A stretch of 64,000 bases of DNA from Chitinophaga sp. GTDB taxonomy: Bacteria > Bacteroidota > Bacteroidia > Chitinophagales > Chitinophagaceae. Both the position numbers and the translations under genes were made by a program. Every line of letters begins with the position of its first letter. Positions within the stretch are counted from its first letter, which is position 1. This document shows positions 37,005 to 45,414 of the stretch, one piece after another. Location: positions 1,054,001 to 1,118,000 of the forward strand of contig NZ_JAFAIX010000012.1 of assembly GCF_019236475.1 (NCBI RefSeq), read 5' to 3'. The notes beneath the pieces are model-generated. The model made no database searches. It saw only the letters and a list, made by a program, of their open reading frames with translations, and was not told the DNA's origin.

Positions 37005-37014
37005 GCTTATTCAT

Positions 37015-38241
37015 ATGATCTGGCAGTTTGCTTCCCGTTACTTCAGGGCCAAGAAATCGACCAATGCCATAAATATTATAGCCTGGGTAAGTGTGGGGGC
37101 TATTGCAGTTGGAGCCGGGGCGTTAATAGTTATTTTGAGTGTTTTCAATGGTTTTGAGGGGCTTGTAAAATCCTTATATTCTTCTTTTTACCCTTCTGTG
37201 AAGGTGGCGCCTGTATCTGGCAAGACTATCCGACTTGATTCGGTGCAGTTAACCCGTATCAAAGCGCTTCCTGGAGTGGCCGATTATTCTGCTGTGGTAG
37301 AAGAAAAGGCGGTATTGCGTTATGGTGATGAGCCTACTATCGCTGTTTTGAAGGGAGTAGACAGCCATTACACCCGTGTTGCGGATCTCCGCGGGAAAAT
37401 CGTCAGAGGTAAGTTTAATACAGGCGATGCGGAGGAAGGCTACGGCGCTATCTTTGGCTTGGAGCTGGAAGGTGCATTGGGCGTGGATGTAGAACATAGT
37501 CTGGCACCGATTACCGTATATCTACCTCGTAAAACCGCTACCTCCTTTACAGTACCGGAGGATGCACTGAATAGTGGGATTATTTATCCTAAAGGGACTT
37601 TCGCCATACAGCAAGAGTTCAATGCCAAATACGTTATTACAAATGTTGAGTTCATGCGGAAATTGCTGGAACTGGGGCCGGATGAGATGTCGGCCTTAGA
37701 GGTTGGTGCTGTTCCCGGTACAAATGATGACCAGTTACGTAACCAGTTACAACAATTATTAGGACCTGGCTATAAAGTGCAGACCCGCTTCGAGCAGAAT
37801 CAGTCGTTATATGCGATCATGCAAACGGAAAAATGGGCCGTGTATGTGATTCTAAGTTTTATCCTAGTGATTGCCGCCTTTAACATGATCGGATCACTAT
37901 ATATGTTAGTGATTGAGAAACAGAAAGATATCACCATTTTAAAAGCAATGGGAGCGCGTCAATCGTTGGTGATGCGGATCTTTTTGGCGGAGGGGTTGAT
38001 TATTGCGGGAATTGGGGCGTTTCTGGGTTGTGGTTTAGGAACTATTTTTTGTTTGATTCAGCAACAATGGGGGATTATTCGATTGGAGGGGACTTCCTTC
38101 TTGGTAGATTCTTATCCTGTGAGTATGCATTGGGGGGATTATGTATTGGTGTTGGTAACGATCTTAGTGATTGGTTTGGCAGCTAGTTGGTATCCGGCGA
38201 GGCGTGCATCGAGGGAAGCGATGGAGTTGAAGGCAACCTGA
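37015..38241 (+). CDS. FtsX/LolC-type ABC transporter permease (lipoprotein release-like)
   Basis: A 408-residue inner-membrane protein with one N-terminal helix (~20-42, VGAIAVGAGALIVILSVF), a MacB-like periplasmic domain (~45-270) and three C-terminal helices forming the FtsX permease domain (IEKQKDITILKAMGARQSL is the conserved cytoplasmic coupling-loop sequence). It ends WYPARRASREAMELKAT, the LolC/LolE-type C-terminus. It likely extracts lipoproteins for transport to the outer membrane. The ATPase partner is not adjacent, as is usual for Bacteroidota. Confidence 0.87.
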   Translation: MIWQFASRYFRAKKSTNAINIIAWVSVGAIAVGAGALIVILSVFNGFEGLVKSLYSSFYPSVKVAPVSGKTIRLDSVQLTRIKALPGVADYSAVVEEKAVLRYGDEPTIAVLKGVDSHYTRVADLRGKIVRGKFNTGDAEEGYGAIFGLELEGALGVDVEHSLAPITVYLPRKTATSFTVPEDALNSGIIYPKGTFAIQQEFNAKYVITNVEFMRKLLELGPDEMSALEVGAVPGTNDDQLRNQLQQLLGPGYKVQTRFEQNQSLYAIMQTEKWAVYVILSFILVIAAFNMIGSLYMLVIEKQKDITILKAMGARQSLVMRIFLAEGLIIAGIGAFLGCGLGTIFCLIQQQWGIIRLEGTSFLVDSYPVSMHWGDYVLVLVTILVIGLAASWYPARRASREAMELKAT

Positions 38242-38257
38242 TAATAATATAATACTT

Positions 38258-38308
38258 ACGATATAAAATAAAAGGCCGCGATTTTCGCGGCCTTTTATTT
38301 TATATCGT
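38258..38308. terminator. Bidirectional terminator, perfect 23-bp stem
   Basis: Arms 38258-38280 and 38286-38308 are exact reverse complements around a five-base ATTTT loop. It is the longest perfect hairpin seen in the window and lies between convergent permease and transketolase genes. Confidence 0.9.
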
Positions 38309-38324
38309 TATAAGTGAATACTGA

Positions 38325-39161
38325 TTAGTAATCGCCCAGTGTTTCTGGTAATTGAGCGAGGGCTTTTGCCAGTTGCTCATCACTAGGAGCGATACCGTGC
38401 CATTCGTGGTGACCTTCCATGAAGTCTACTCCTTTACCCATAACGGTCGTCATTACGATGCAGATTGGTTTACCTTGACCGGTGAGGGATTTTGCTTTTT
38501 CCAGGGTAGCTACTACTTCGTCCATGTTGTTACCATCCATGTGCAGCACTTGCCAGCCGAAGGTTTCGAATTTAGCGCCAATATCGCCGAGGCCAGCCAC
38601 GTCTAAGGTGGTACCATCGATTTGTTGGCCGTTAGCATCTATGGTGATGATAAGGTTGTCTACTTTATGGTGAGGAGCAAATAAAGCTGCTTCCCAGATT
38701 TGTCCTTCTTCGAGTTCGCCATCGCCGTGGAGGGAGAATACGAGGTTTTTATCGCCATTCAGTTTTTTAGTGAGGGCAGCGCCAATTGCAACGCTCATTC
38801 CTTGGCCCAGAGAGCCAGAGGCGATACGTACACCTGGCAGATGTTCGTGCGTAGTTGGGTGACCTTGCAAACGAGAGTTCAGTTTGCGGAAGGTATTGAG
38901 TTCAGCCAGCGGAAAGTATCCGGAACGGGCAAGCACGCTGTAGAACACTGGAGAGATATGGCCATTAGACAAGAAGAACAGATCCTGATCTTTACCATCC
39001 ATATCAAATGGAGCTGGTTTATGATCCATTACCTTGAAATAAAGTGCGGTCAGAAAATCCGTACAACCTAAAGAGCCGCCTGGGTGGCCACTCTGAACAG
39101 CATGAACCATTCTAACGATGTCCCTTCTAACTTGTGTAGCTATATCTTGAAGCTGTGGCAT
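38325..39161 (-). CDS. Transketolase, N-terminal (TPP-binding) subunit
   Basis: A 278-residue protein equal to the N-terminal half of transketolase: conserved His in SGHPGGSLG (His26), TPP-binding motif GDGELEEGQ (146-154) ending in IDANGQ (Asn177). The C-terminal pyrimidine-binding and dehydrogenase-like parts are missing; they should be supplied by a separate C-terminal subunit, which normally sits next to it in split systems. No such gene is in the window. This is the pentose phosphate pathway or an aminoshikimate/C5-type transketolase. A -7-like element lies at 39186-39193. Start ATG 39161. Confidence 0.9.
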   Translation of the reverse strand: MPQLQDIATQVRRDIVRMVHAVQSGHPGGSLGCTDFLTALYFKVMDHKPAPFDMDGKDQDLFFLSNGHISPVFYSVLARSGYFPLAELNTFRKLNSRLQGHPTTHEHLPGVRIASGSLGQGMSVAIGAALTKKLNGDKNLVFSLHGDGELEEGQIWEAALFAPHHKVDNLIITIDANGQQIDGTTLDVAGLGDIGAKFETFGWQVLHMDGNNMDEVVATLEKAKSLTGQGKPICIVMTTVMGKGVDFMEGHHEWHGIAPSDEQLAKALAQLPETLGDY

Positions 39162-39185
39162 GATACTTGTTAATTTTTAGAGCCG

Positions 39186-39193
39186 CAAAACTA
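39186..39193 (-). promoter_or_regulatory. -7-like element of the transketolase gene
   Basis: On the minus strand TAGTTTTG (TAnnTTTG) lies 24 bases upstream of ATG 39161; no clear -33 TTG. Confidence 0.45.
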
Positions 39194-39299
39194 AAAGAAT
39201 TTCGTAGAAATGTGGCTGTTGAATGTTTGATTTGCGCGACCAAAATATCACAAAATCTTTATTTTTTAAGAGAATATTTACACATTTCATTGAAATTAA

Positions 39300-39307
39300 T
39301 ATCTTTG
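39300..39307 (+). promoter_or_regulatory. -7-like element of the WecA-like gene
   Basis: TATCTTTG ends 19 bases before ATG 39327. No TTG at the -33 distance. Confidence 0.45.
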
Positions 39308-39326
39308 CACTCTAACCCCCCAATAA

Positions 39327-40481
39327 ATGGAGAATGTATTAATTGCTACCGTCCTAAGTTTTGTTGTTACCTATTTTTCGATTCCCATACTCATTAAGGT
39401 TGCGGAATTAAAACATTTATACGACGAACCGGACGAAAGGAAAGCCCATAAAAAGCGTATTCCAACGCTGGGTGGAATCGGATTTTTTTCCGGTTTCATC
39501 ATTGCTGCAACGGTCTGTGTACCGGCGTTGCAGAATTCCCCTTTCCAATATATGATGGCAGCATTCTTTATCATTTTCATGGTAGGCATGAAGGATGATA
39601 TCGTAGGGTTGTCTCCGTTAAAGAAGTTGATAGGTCAGTTACTGGCTTCATTTGCTATCATATATCTCGGCAACCTGCAGATTTCAAACATGTATGGCTT
39701 TATGGGGATCTATGAATTACCGGCCAGTATCAGCCTGATGCTGACGTATTTCACCTTCATAGTAGTAATTAATGCCTTTAACCTGATCGATGGGGTAGAC
39801 GGTCAGGCTGGTAGTATAGGCTTGTTGGTTAGTGCCATTCTGGGTGCTTATTTCCTTCATGTTGGCGAAACCACTTATGCAGTGATAGGGTTTGCACTGG
39901 CGGGTGGTCTGGCTAGTTTCCTGATTTACAATATTTCTCCGGCTAAGATATTTATGGGAGACACGGGCTCTCTGTTGATTGGACTGGTAAACGCCGTATT
40001 GGTGATTAAGTTCATTGATGTAGCTGGTAATCCGGCTGGCAAGATGCCCATCACCGCAACACCGGGTGTAGCTTTTGCCATTCTGATTGTTCCGCTGTTT
40101 GATACCCTCCGTGTATTTGCGGTGCGTATGCTCCAAGGACGTTCTCCTTTCTCTGCAGACCGGAATCACATCCATCACTACCTGCTGGATCTGAAACTCA
40201 ATCATAAACAAACGACACTGGTATCTGTTTCTGTGAATGCGTTATACATTGCTGGAGCCTTTGCGTTACAAGGCATTGGTACTACTGCAATGGTATTCGT
40301 AGTGGTTGGGTCGGCATTGTGTCTCACTACATTATTATACCTCGTACGTAGGCGCAAACTGGCAACTGTATTGAAACCAGTAATGGTGCCAGCCGCGGCC
40401 TCCGAACCAAGCACAGTTCAGGAGTCGCCCGCCTCCAAGATTCTCCGCGTTTCAAACGACGGTATCTTACAAGATAAATAG
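39327..40481 (+). CDS. Undecaprenyl-phosphate sugar-1-phosphate transferase (WecA/TagO/MraY family)
   Basis: A 384-residue membrane enzyme with about 10-11 helices. Family signatures: RKAHKKRIPTLGG near residue 38, the catalytic-region pair in MKDDI (~90), NAFNLIDGVDG (~150), KIFMGDTGSLLIG (~210) and the HIHH motif in DRNHIHHYLLD (~275). It transfers a UDP-linked (often GlcNAc) phospho-sugar to undecaprenyl phosphate on the cytoplasmic face, starting glycan synthesis. The HIHH motif favours WecA/TagO over MraY. It is followed by a 12-bp terminator. Confidence 0.9.
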   Translation: MENVLIATVLSFVVTYFSIPILIKVAELKHLYDEPDERKAHKKRIPTLGGIGFFSGFIIAATVCVPALQNSPFQYMMAAFFIIFMVGMKDDIVGLSPLKKLIGQLLASFAIIYLGNLQISNMYGFMGIYELPASISLMLTYFTFIVVINAFNLIDGVDGQAGSIGLLVSAILGAYFLHVGETTYAVIGFALAGGLASFLIYNISPAKIFMGDTGSLLIGLVNAVLVIKFIDVAGNPAGKMPITATPGVAFAILIVPLFDTLRVFAVRMLQGRSPFSADRNHIHHYLLDLKLNHKQTTLVSVSVNALYIAGAFALQGIGTTAMVFVVVGSALCLTTLLYLVRRRKLATVLKPVMVPAAASEPSTVQESPASKILRVSNDGILQDK

Positions 40482-40498
40482 TCTCACAAACATATTTT

Positions 40499-40532
40499 AA
40501 AGGGTAGCAAGTGGATTGCTACCCTTTTTTAA
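40499..40532 (+). terminator. Terminator after WecA-like gene
   Basis: A 12-bp stem AAAGGGTAGCAA/TTGCTACCCTTT, five-base loop, six-T tail. Confidence 0.92.
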
Positions 40533-40552
40533 TCGCCGACAGGCGGCTTTAC

Positions 40553-40583
40553 TTTGACGATTAAAAGAAAACGTGTAGGTTTG
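40553..40583 (+). promoter_or_regulatory. frr promoter (-33 TTTG, -7 TAGGTTTG)
   Basis: TTTG (40553-40556) and TAGGTTTG (40576-40583) are 19 bases apart, an almost ideal Bacteroidota housekeeping promoter. The start codon lies 23 bases after the -7 element. Confidence 0.78.
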
Positions 40584-40605
40584 CACGCACTTAACTATTT
40601 ATGTT

Positions 40606-41169
40606 ATGCAAGATGATCTAAATCTTATACTGGATGACGCTGCGGACTCGATGAAAAAAGCAATCGGTCACCTGGAATCGGAACTGACCAAAGTTAGAGC
40701 CGGTAAAGCCAATCCGCAGATTCTGGATGGTATTAATGTTGACTATTACGGTGCTGCCACTCCACTGAACCAAGTGGCCAATGTGGCTGTTGCAGATGCC
40801 CGTACACTGACCATACAACCTTGGGAAAAGAATATGCTTCAACCAATTGAAAGAGCCATCATTGCTGCTAATATTGGTCTGAATCCTCAAAATGATGGTG
40901 TTATCATCCGTCTTTTCCTGCCTCCTCTGACTGAAGAAAGAAGAAAAGAGTTTGTAAAAAGAGTGAATGGTGAAGGTGAACAGGCAAAAGTAGCTATTCG
41001 TAACATCCGTCGTGATGCGATTGAGGCTATCAAAAAACTTCAGAAAGATGGTTTAAGTGAAGATACTGCCAAAGATGCTGAGGCTGATGTGCAAACAATG
41101 ACCGACAAAAACATTGTACTGGTAGACAAGCACTGTGAAACCAAAGAGAAAGAAATAATGTCCATCTAA
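40606..41169 (+). CDS. frr: Ribosome recycling factor
   Basis: A 187-residue protein with the three-helix bundle of RRF. Characteristic strings: KVRAGKANPQILDGINVDYYGA, PLNQVANVAVADARTL, LPPLTEERRKEFVKRV and IRNIRRDA. It dissociates post-termination 70S ribosomes with EF-G. pyrH, often adjacent to frr, is not in the window. It is preceded by a good promoter and followed by a bidirectional terminator. Confidence 0.97.
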   Translation: MQDDLNLILDDAADSMKKAIGHLESELTKVRAGKANPQILDGINVDYYGAATPLNQVANVAVADARTLTIQPWEKNMLQPIERAIIAANIGLNPQNDGVIIRLFLPPLTEERRKEFVKRVNGEGEQAKVAIRNIRRDAIEAIKKLQKDGLSEDTAKDAEADVQTMTDKNIVLVDKHCETKEKEIMSI

Positions 41170-41190
41170 GACAGGAGAATATTACTATTA

Positions 41191-41225
41191 AAAAAGCCCC
41201 GGATGACTATCATCTGGGGCTTTTT
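41191..41225. terminator. Bidirectional terminator after frr
   Basis: A 10-pair stem (GCCCCGGATG with CATCTGGGGC, one G-U), A-run on the left and T-run on the right, between convergent genes. Confidence 0.88.
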
Positions 41226-41248
41226 AATGTATAATGACCAATATGGAT

Positions 41249-42124
41249 TTAGGCGTTTTTCGCCCGGTTTACCAGGTATACCCCGAAAAGAATCAGTAAC
41301 ATGCAAGCCACCTGCATGGAGTTGATTGATTCATGGGCGAGCAATCCCCAGCCCATAGCTACAATAGGCAATGCGTATGTAACCATAGATGCGAACATGG
41401 CGCCAGCACGGCGTATTAATAGATAGAACAATACCGCGGCAACTCCTGTACCCATTACTCCCAATACCAACCCGGCTGCGAGAGAGCGCCAAGGAGCATG
41501 GTCTGTAGTGAACTGTGGGAAGAAATCAGTGAACAGCAAAATAGGGAGCGTAAACAGTCCATTGAAAAACATGGCGATGGACCCCAGTTGTAATGATCCA
41601 TACCCTTTCAGATGATGATGTACCAGGCTAATATTACTACCATAACTAATGGTAGCCGCTACCACCAACAAACCGTAATACCAGTAATCATTGGTCGCAA
41701 TACCCTTATTGGCGAAGAGCAACACCACGCCTATGAGGCCTACTCCTACTCCAGTAAGTTGGGCTTTTTTGATGGGACTTTTAAAGAATAAAAAGCCCGT
41801 CAATAGTGCCATTAGTGGAGTGAGGGAATTTAATATACCCGCTAAGGAACTGTCTATCTTGGTTTCTGCCAAACAGAATAAGAAGGCTGGCAGGCCATTT
41901 CCCAAGATACCCGACAATATGATGATCGGCAATTTTCGTACAGGCGTTTCCTTCAGAGACTTTGGAAGGAAAGGCAATAGTGCCAGTCCTGCAGCCACCA
42001 GCCTTAAACTGGCTACCTGGTATGGGCTAAAGGATTCCAGACCGATTTTCATTAGAATGAAGGAACTGCCCCAGGTAAGAGATAGCAGGAGAAATACTCC
42101 CCAATTAGCGATTTTTTGGTTCAA
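41249..42124 (-). CDS. EamA/DMT-family transporter
   Basis: A 291-residue membrane protein with ten predicted helices arranged as two EamA repeats. It begins WGVFLLLSLTWGSSFILMKIGL (a very typical EamA start), with the second repeat beginning around 155. Such carriers export metabolites or drugs; the substrate is unknown. The start codon must be TTG at 42124: an in-frame stop lies at 42137-42139 and no ATG intervenes, while the next Met (residue 25) would cut the first helix. It converges with frr and diverges from PPK2. Confidence 0.87.
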   Translation of the reverse strand: MNQKIANWGVFLLLSLTWGSSFILMKIGLESFSPYQVASLRLVAAGLALLPFLPKSLKETPVRKLPIIILSGILGNGLPAFLFCLAETKIDSSLAGILNSLTPLMALLTGFLFFKSPIKKAQLTGVGVGLIGVVLLFANKGIATNDYWYYGLLVVAATISYGSNISLVHHHLKGYGSLQLGSIAMFFNGLFTLPILLFTDFFPQFTTDHAPWRSLAAGLVLGVMGTGVAAVLFYLLIRRAGAMFASMVTYALPIVAMGWGLLAHESINSMQVACMLLILFGVYLVNRAKNA

Positions 42125-42245
42125 AGTGGCAATATTTTATGTCCGCAAAGGTCAGATTATATGGGCATTTATGCAAAAGAATCCGGAAAATTCAGAACAG
42201 ATATGCTTCCATTTTGTTAAATTTAAAAAACTGAATGTTCAACGC

Positions 42246-42992
42246 ATGGGTAAAATCAAACTAGCAGATATCAGCACTTCCGCTCCAAAAAAATTAGACA
42301 AAGAAAAAGTCAAAGCTGCCACCAAAGAAATTTTGCAAGAACTGGACGAGCTACAGAACTTGCTGTATGCAGAGCATAAGCATAGTGTATTGATGGTTAT
42401 CCAGGGAATGGATGCTAGCGGAAAAGATGGCGTCATCAAAAATGTAACAGGAACCTTGAACCCACAAGGTGTAACTGTCTATTCGTTTAAGACTCCTACC
42501 AAAGAAGAAACAGATCATGATTTCCTCTGGCGAGTACATAAACAATCGCCTGCAAAAGGAATGATACAGGTATTCAATCGCTCGCATTATGAAGACATCC
42601 TGATTCAGCGTGTACATAAATGGATAGATGATAAGACGGCTTATAAGCGCATGGACGCCATCAATGATTTTGAAAAACTATTGGCGGTGCATGGGAACAC
42701 ACAGATACTGAAATTCTATCTGCATGTATCCCGTGAAGCCCAGACACAAAGGTTATTAGAGCGTACAGAAGATTCACGTAAGATGTGGAAATATAATGAA
42801 CAAGACCTGGAAGAAGCCAAGTTGTGGGATAAATATATGGCTTGTTATGAGGATGCATTAAACAACTGTAACTACATTCCTTGGATCGTAGTACCAGCAG
42901 ATCACAACTGGTATAAAGAATATGTTGTTGCAGTAACGTTAAGGGATACACTGAAATCACTCAAGATGAAATATCCCCGTTTGAAGAAATAA
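42246..42992 (+). CDS. Polyphosphate kinase 2-family protein
   Basis: A 248-residue PPK2 enzyme. Walker A region GMDASGKDG is at residues 54-62, NRSHYED at 111-117 (with the following lid region RVHKWID), and an RTEDSRKMWKYNEQDL segment. It transfers phosphate between polyphosphate and nucleotides; class (I, II or III) cannot be read safely. ATG 42246 (MGKIKLADIS) is chosen over longer readings to 41691, which run back through the EamA gene. Divergent from the EamA transporter. Confidence 0.9.
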   Translation: MGKIKLADISTSAPKKLDKEKVKAATKEILQELDELQNLLYAEHKHSVLMVIQGMDASGKDGVIKNVTGTLNPQGVTVYSFKTPTKEETDHDFLWRVHKQSPAKGMIQVFNRSHYEDILIQRVHKWIDDKTAYKRMDAINDFEKLLAVHGNTQILKFYLHVSREAQTQRLLERTEDSRKMWKYNEQDLEEAKLWDKYMACYEDALNNCNYIPWIVVPADHNWYKEYVVAVTLRDTLKSLKMKYPRLKK

Positions 42993-43069
42993 TGGATTAA
43001 TAATTAACGGTTTATGATATTATGTTTTAATTTCGTTTACTTATTTAATCAATAAAAAAACCTTGCATT

Positions 43070-43492
43070 ATGTCGTTCATCAAAGAGTTTAAAGAATTTG
43101 CCATGAAAGGCAATGTAATGGATCTTGCTGTGGGTGTGATCATTGGTGGAGCGTTTGGAAAGATCGTTACATCATTAGTAGAAAATATTCTGATGCCTCT
43201 CGTTGGATTGTTTACCCGGGGCAAGAATTTTAATGACTTCTTTGTATTGTTGGACCATAGTAAGGGGGAAGTAGCCACACTTGCAGAAGCCAAAACTAAA
43301 GGGGTGGCGGTATTTGCCTATGGTGCATTTATTCAGAGTATCATAGATTTTCTGATTATTGCGCTCTGTATTTTCATGCTGGTGAAATTCATGAACCGCT
43401 TAACCCGTAAACAACCTGCTGCTCCCGCTGAACCTTCTGCACAGGAAAAACTGCTGATGGAAATCCGCGATGCTATCAAAGCGAAACCATAA
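43070..43492 (+). CDS. mscL: Large-conductance mechanosensitive channel MscL
   Basis: A 140-residue channel with two transmembrane helices: first at ~18-45 following the amphipathic start FIKEFKEFAMKGNVMDLAVG, second at ~82-110. A cytoplasmic C-terminal helix rich in Ala/Pro/Glu (QPAAPAEPSAQEKLLMEIRD) follows. It opens at high membrane tension to release solutes on osmotic downshock. All parts of the canonical family are present. The gene stands between PPK2 and a DUF3078 protein, in separate units. Confidence 0.95.
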   Translation: MSFIKEFKEFAMKGNVMDLAVGVIIGGAFGKIVTSLVENILMPLVGLFTRGKNFNDFFVLLDHSKGEVATLAEAKTKGVAVFAYGAFIQSIIDFLIIALCIFMLVKFMNRLTRKQPAAPAEPSAQEKLLMEIRDAIKAKP

Positions 43493-43512
43493 TTTTTTAT
43501 AGATACCCCGAT

Positions 43513-43543
43513 ACCTGTTTCCTCGTAAGGGGAAACAGGTTGG
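43513..43543. terminator. Hairpin after mscL
   Basis: ACCTGTTTCC with GGAAACAGGT around a loop of about eight bases. No T-run follows, so termination is uncertain. Confidence 0.4.
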
Positions 43544-43580
43544 CTATTTCATACTAAGAAGAACAATAAAATAGTAATTG

Positions 43581-44531
43581 ATGAAAAGATTTACTTTATC
43601 CATTGCATGCTGCCTGTTATTTTGTTTGATGGTCCAGGCTCAGGATAATAGCTGGATGAAGAACGAGCGGGAAGCTGCCGCCAAGAAACTGAAGAAAAAA
43701 GATGATAAGGATACTATCCCTAATGGCTGGAGAAAAGGGGTAAATCTGAATGTTAACATCAACCAAGGAACTTTGAGTAATTGGGCTGCTGGGGGAGACA
43801 ACTTCTCCTTTTCCCTTGGGTCTACCATCTTCGGTTGGGCTAATTACAAAAATGGAAGAAGAGAATGGAGCAATGTAGCTGATCTGGCATATGGTTATAT
43901 TAATACTACCAGCCTTGGCGGACGTAAAAGTGACGACCGTATTGATCTGACTACCAAATATGGTTATGACATTGGTAGACATTGGTTTGTGAGTGGATTG
44001 GTTAACCTTCGTACACAGTTTACAGATGGTTATCAGTATCCCGCAGATACTACCCCTGTATTTTCCTCTACTTTCCTTTCACCTGCGTATACCTTAGTTT
44101 CTCCGGGTTTTGATTACAGACCCAATGATGAGTTTTCACTGTTCCTCTCTCCTGCTACCGCGCGTTTCGTGATAGTAATGGATAAGTATTTATCTATGCA
44201 TGGGGCTTATGGCGTTGATACTGGTAAGCACGTAAAATATGAAATGGGTGCGTATCTCTCTGCTAACTACATAAAAACTATTGCTAAGAATATTAATTAT
44301 AAAGGACGATTGGATTTATTCTCTAACTACAGACATAATCCACAGAATATCAATGTCTACTTTACAAATGCATTGGAACTGAAAGTAAATAAGTGGATCT
44401 CCACCGTACTGACAGTGGATATGATATATGACGATAATGTGAAAGTGTTTGAAAATAAGAAGACAGGTGTGCTTGGACCTCGATTACAGGTCAAGCAGGT
44501 CTTGGGGATTGGATTTGCCGCCAAGTTCTAG
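43581..44531 (+). CDS. DUF3078-domain secreted protein
   Basis: A 316-residue protein with a signal peptide (MKRFTLSIACCLLFCLMVQAQ; a TTG three bases earlier is less likely). After a charged segment, the mature part reads NGWRKGVNLNVNINQGTLSNWAAGGDNFSFS and continues with alternating beta strands to a final aromatic residue, the pattern of the outer-membrane beta-barrel-like DUF3078 family of Bacteroidota. The function is unknown. It has no recognised partner; scpA follows after 91 bases. Confidence 0.82.
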   Translation: MKRFTLSIACCLLFCLMVQAQDNSWMKNEREAAAKKLKKKDDKDTIPNGWRKGVNLNVNINQGTLSNWAAGGDNFSFSLGSTIFGWANYKNGRREWSNVADLAYGYINTTSLGGRKSDDRIDLTTKYGYDIGRHWFVSGLVNLRTQFTDGYQYPADTTPVFSSTFLSPAYTLVSPGFDYRPNDEFSLFLSPATARFVIVMDKYLSMHGAYGVDTGKHVKYEMGAYLSANYIKTIAKNINYKGRLDLFSNYRHNPQNINVYFTNALELKVNKWISTVLTVDMIYDDNVKVFENKKTGVLGPRLQVKQVLGIGFAAKF

Positions 44532-44622
44532 TTACCGGGAATTTTGTTATTTTTGATATCAACAGCAGCAGGGATTTGTCTTTTACAGGCACTTGCTGCT
44601 GTTTACAATTAAAAACCTAACC

Positions 44623-45414
44623 GTGATCGATCAATCCACATATAAAATTGTACTGCCACAGTTCGAGGGGCCCTTTGATCTGCTGTTGTTCTTCATTGAG
44701 CGAGATGAACTGGATATCTACAATATCCCCATCAACAAGCTGACACAGGATTTCCTTGATTATATTCATCATATTGAATCGCTGAATATAGAACTGGCCA
44801 GTGAATTTATTCTCTTCGTATCTACGCTGATGCGTATCAAAGCGAAGATGCTGCTGCCTCGCAAAGAGCTGGATGAGCAGGGAAATGAGATCGATCCAAG
44901 GCTGGAACTGATTGACAAGATCTTGGAATATAAGCGTTACAAACAAGCTGCCATTGAATTGGCGGAGATGGAAGCGGATAGAATGCTGGCCATTAAACGT
45001 GGAAATATTGCCAAAGAACTATCGGAAATCGGAGAAGCCACCTCAGAAGGAACAGAAGTACAGACCCTCACACTCTTCAAGCTGGCAAAGACTTTCGAGA
45101 AAGTTATCCAACGCATGAAAGAGCGGGATAACAAACCGCAGCACGTTGTTTACAAGTATGATTACACCATGGAAGGTTCCAGGATGTATATGGAAGAACT
45201 GGCCCGTGCAGAGCGTACCCTTTCCTTCGAGAAAATATTCGATCACTGTAAAGACAGAGTACATGCTATCTTCCTGTTCCTCTCTATGCTGGAATTAGTA
45301 CAGATGAAGCACCTCGGTATTATGGTGGGAGAAGGTAGAAATAATTTTATCATTGATTATATTGATCCTTCCAATAGGGAGGAAGAACCTGCAGGAGTAG
45401 TTATCGATGGCTGA
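44623..45414 (+). CDS. scpA: Segregation and condensation protein A
   Basis: A 263-residue kleisin of the SMC complex. It opens YKIVLPQFEGPFDLLLFFIE, followed by DIYNIPINKLTQDFLDYI and the ELASEFILFVSTLMRIKAKMLLPR block, and its C-terminus ends with a winged-helix region (FEKIFDHCKDRVHAIFLFLSMLELVQ). A GTG codon at 44623 (VIDQ) is the most credible start; a TTG at 44593 would lengthen it by ten residues. Partner scpB is not adjacent. The last eight bases overlap the AraC-family gene, suggesting read-through. Confidence 0.9.
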   Translation: MIDQSTYKIVLPQFEGPFDLLLFFIERDELDIYNIPINKLTQDFLDYIHHIESLNIELASEFILFVSTLMRIKAKMLLPRKELDEQGNEIDPRLELIDKILEYKRYKQAAIELAEMEADRMLAIKRGNIAKELSEIGEATSEGTEVQTLTLFKLAKTFEKVIQRMKERDNKPQHVVYKYDYTMEGSRMYMEELARAERTLSFEKIFDHCKDRVHAIFLFLSMLELVQMKHLGIMVGEGRNNFIIDYIDPSNREEEPAGVVIDG

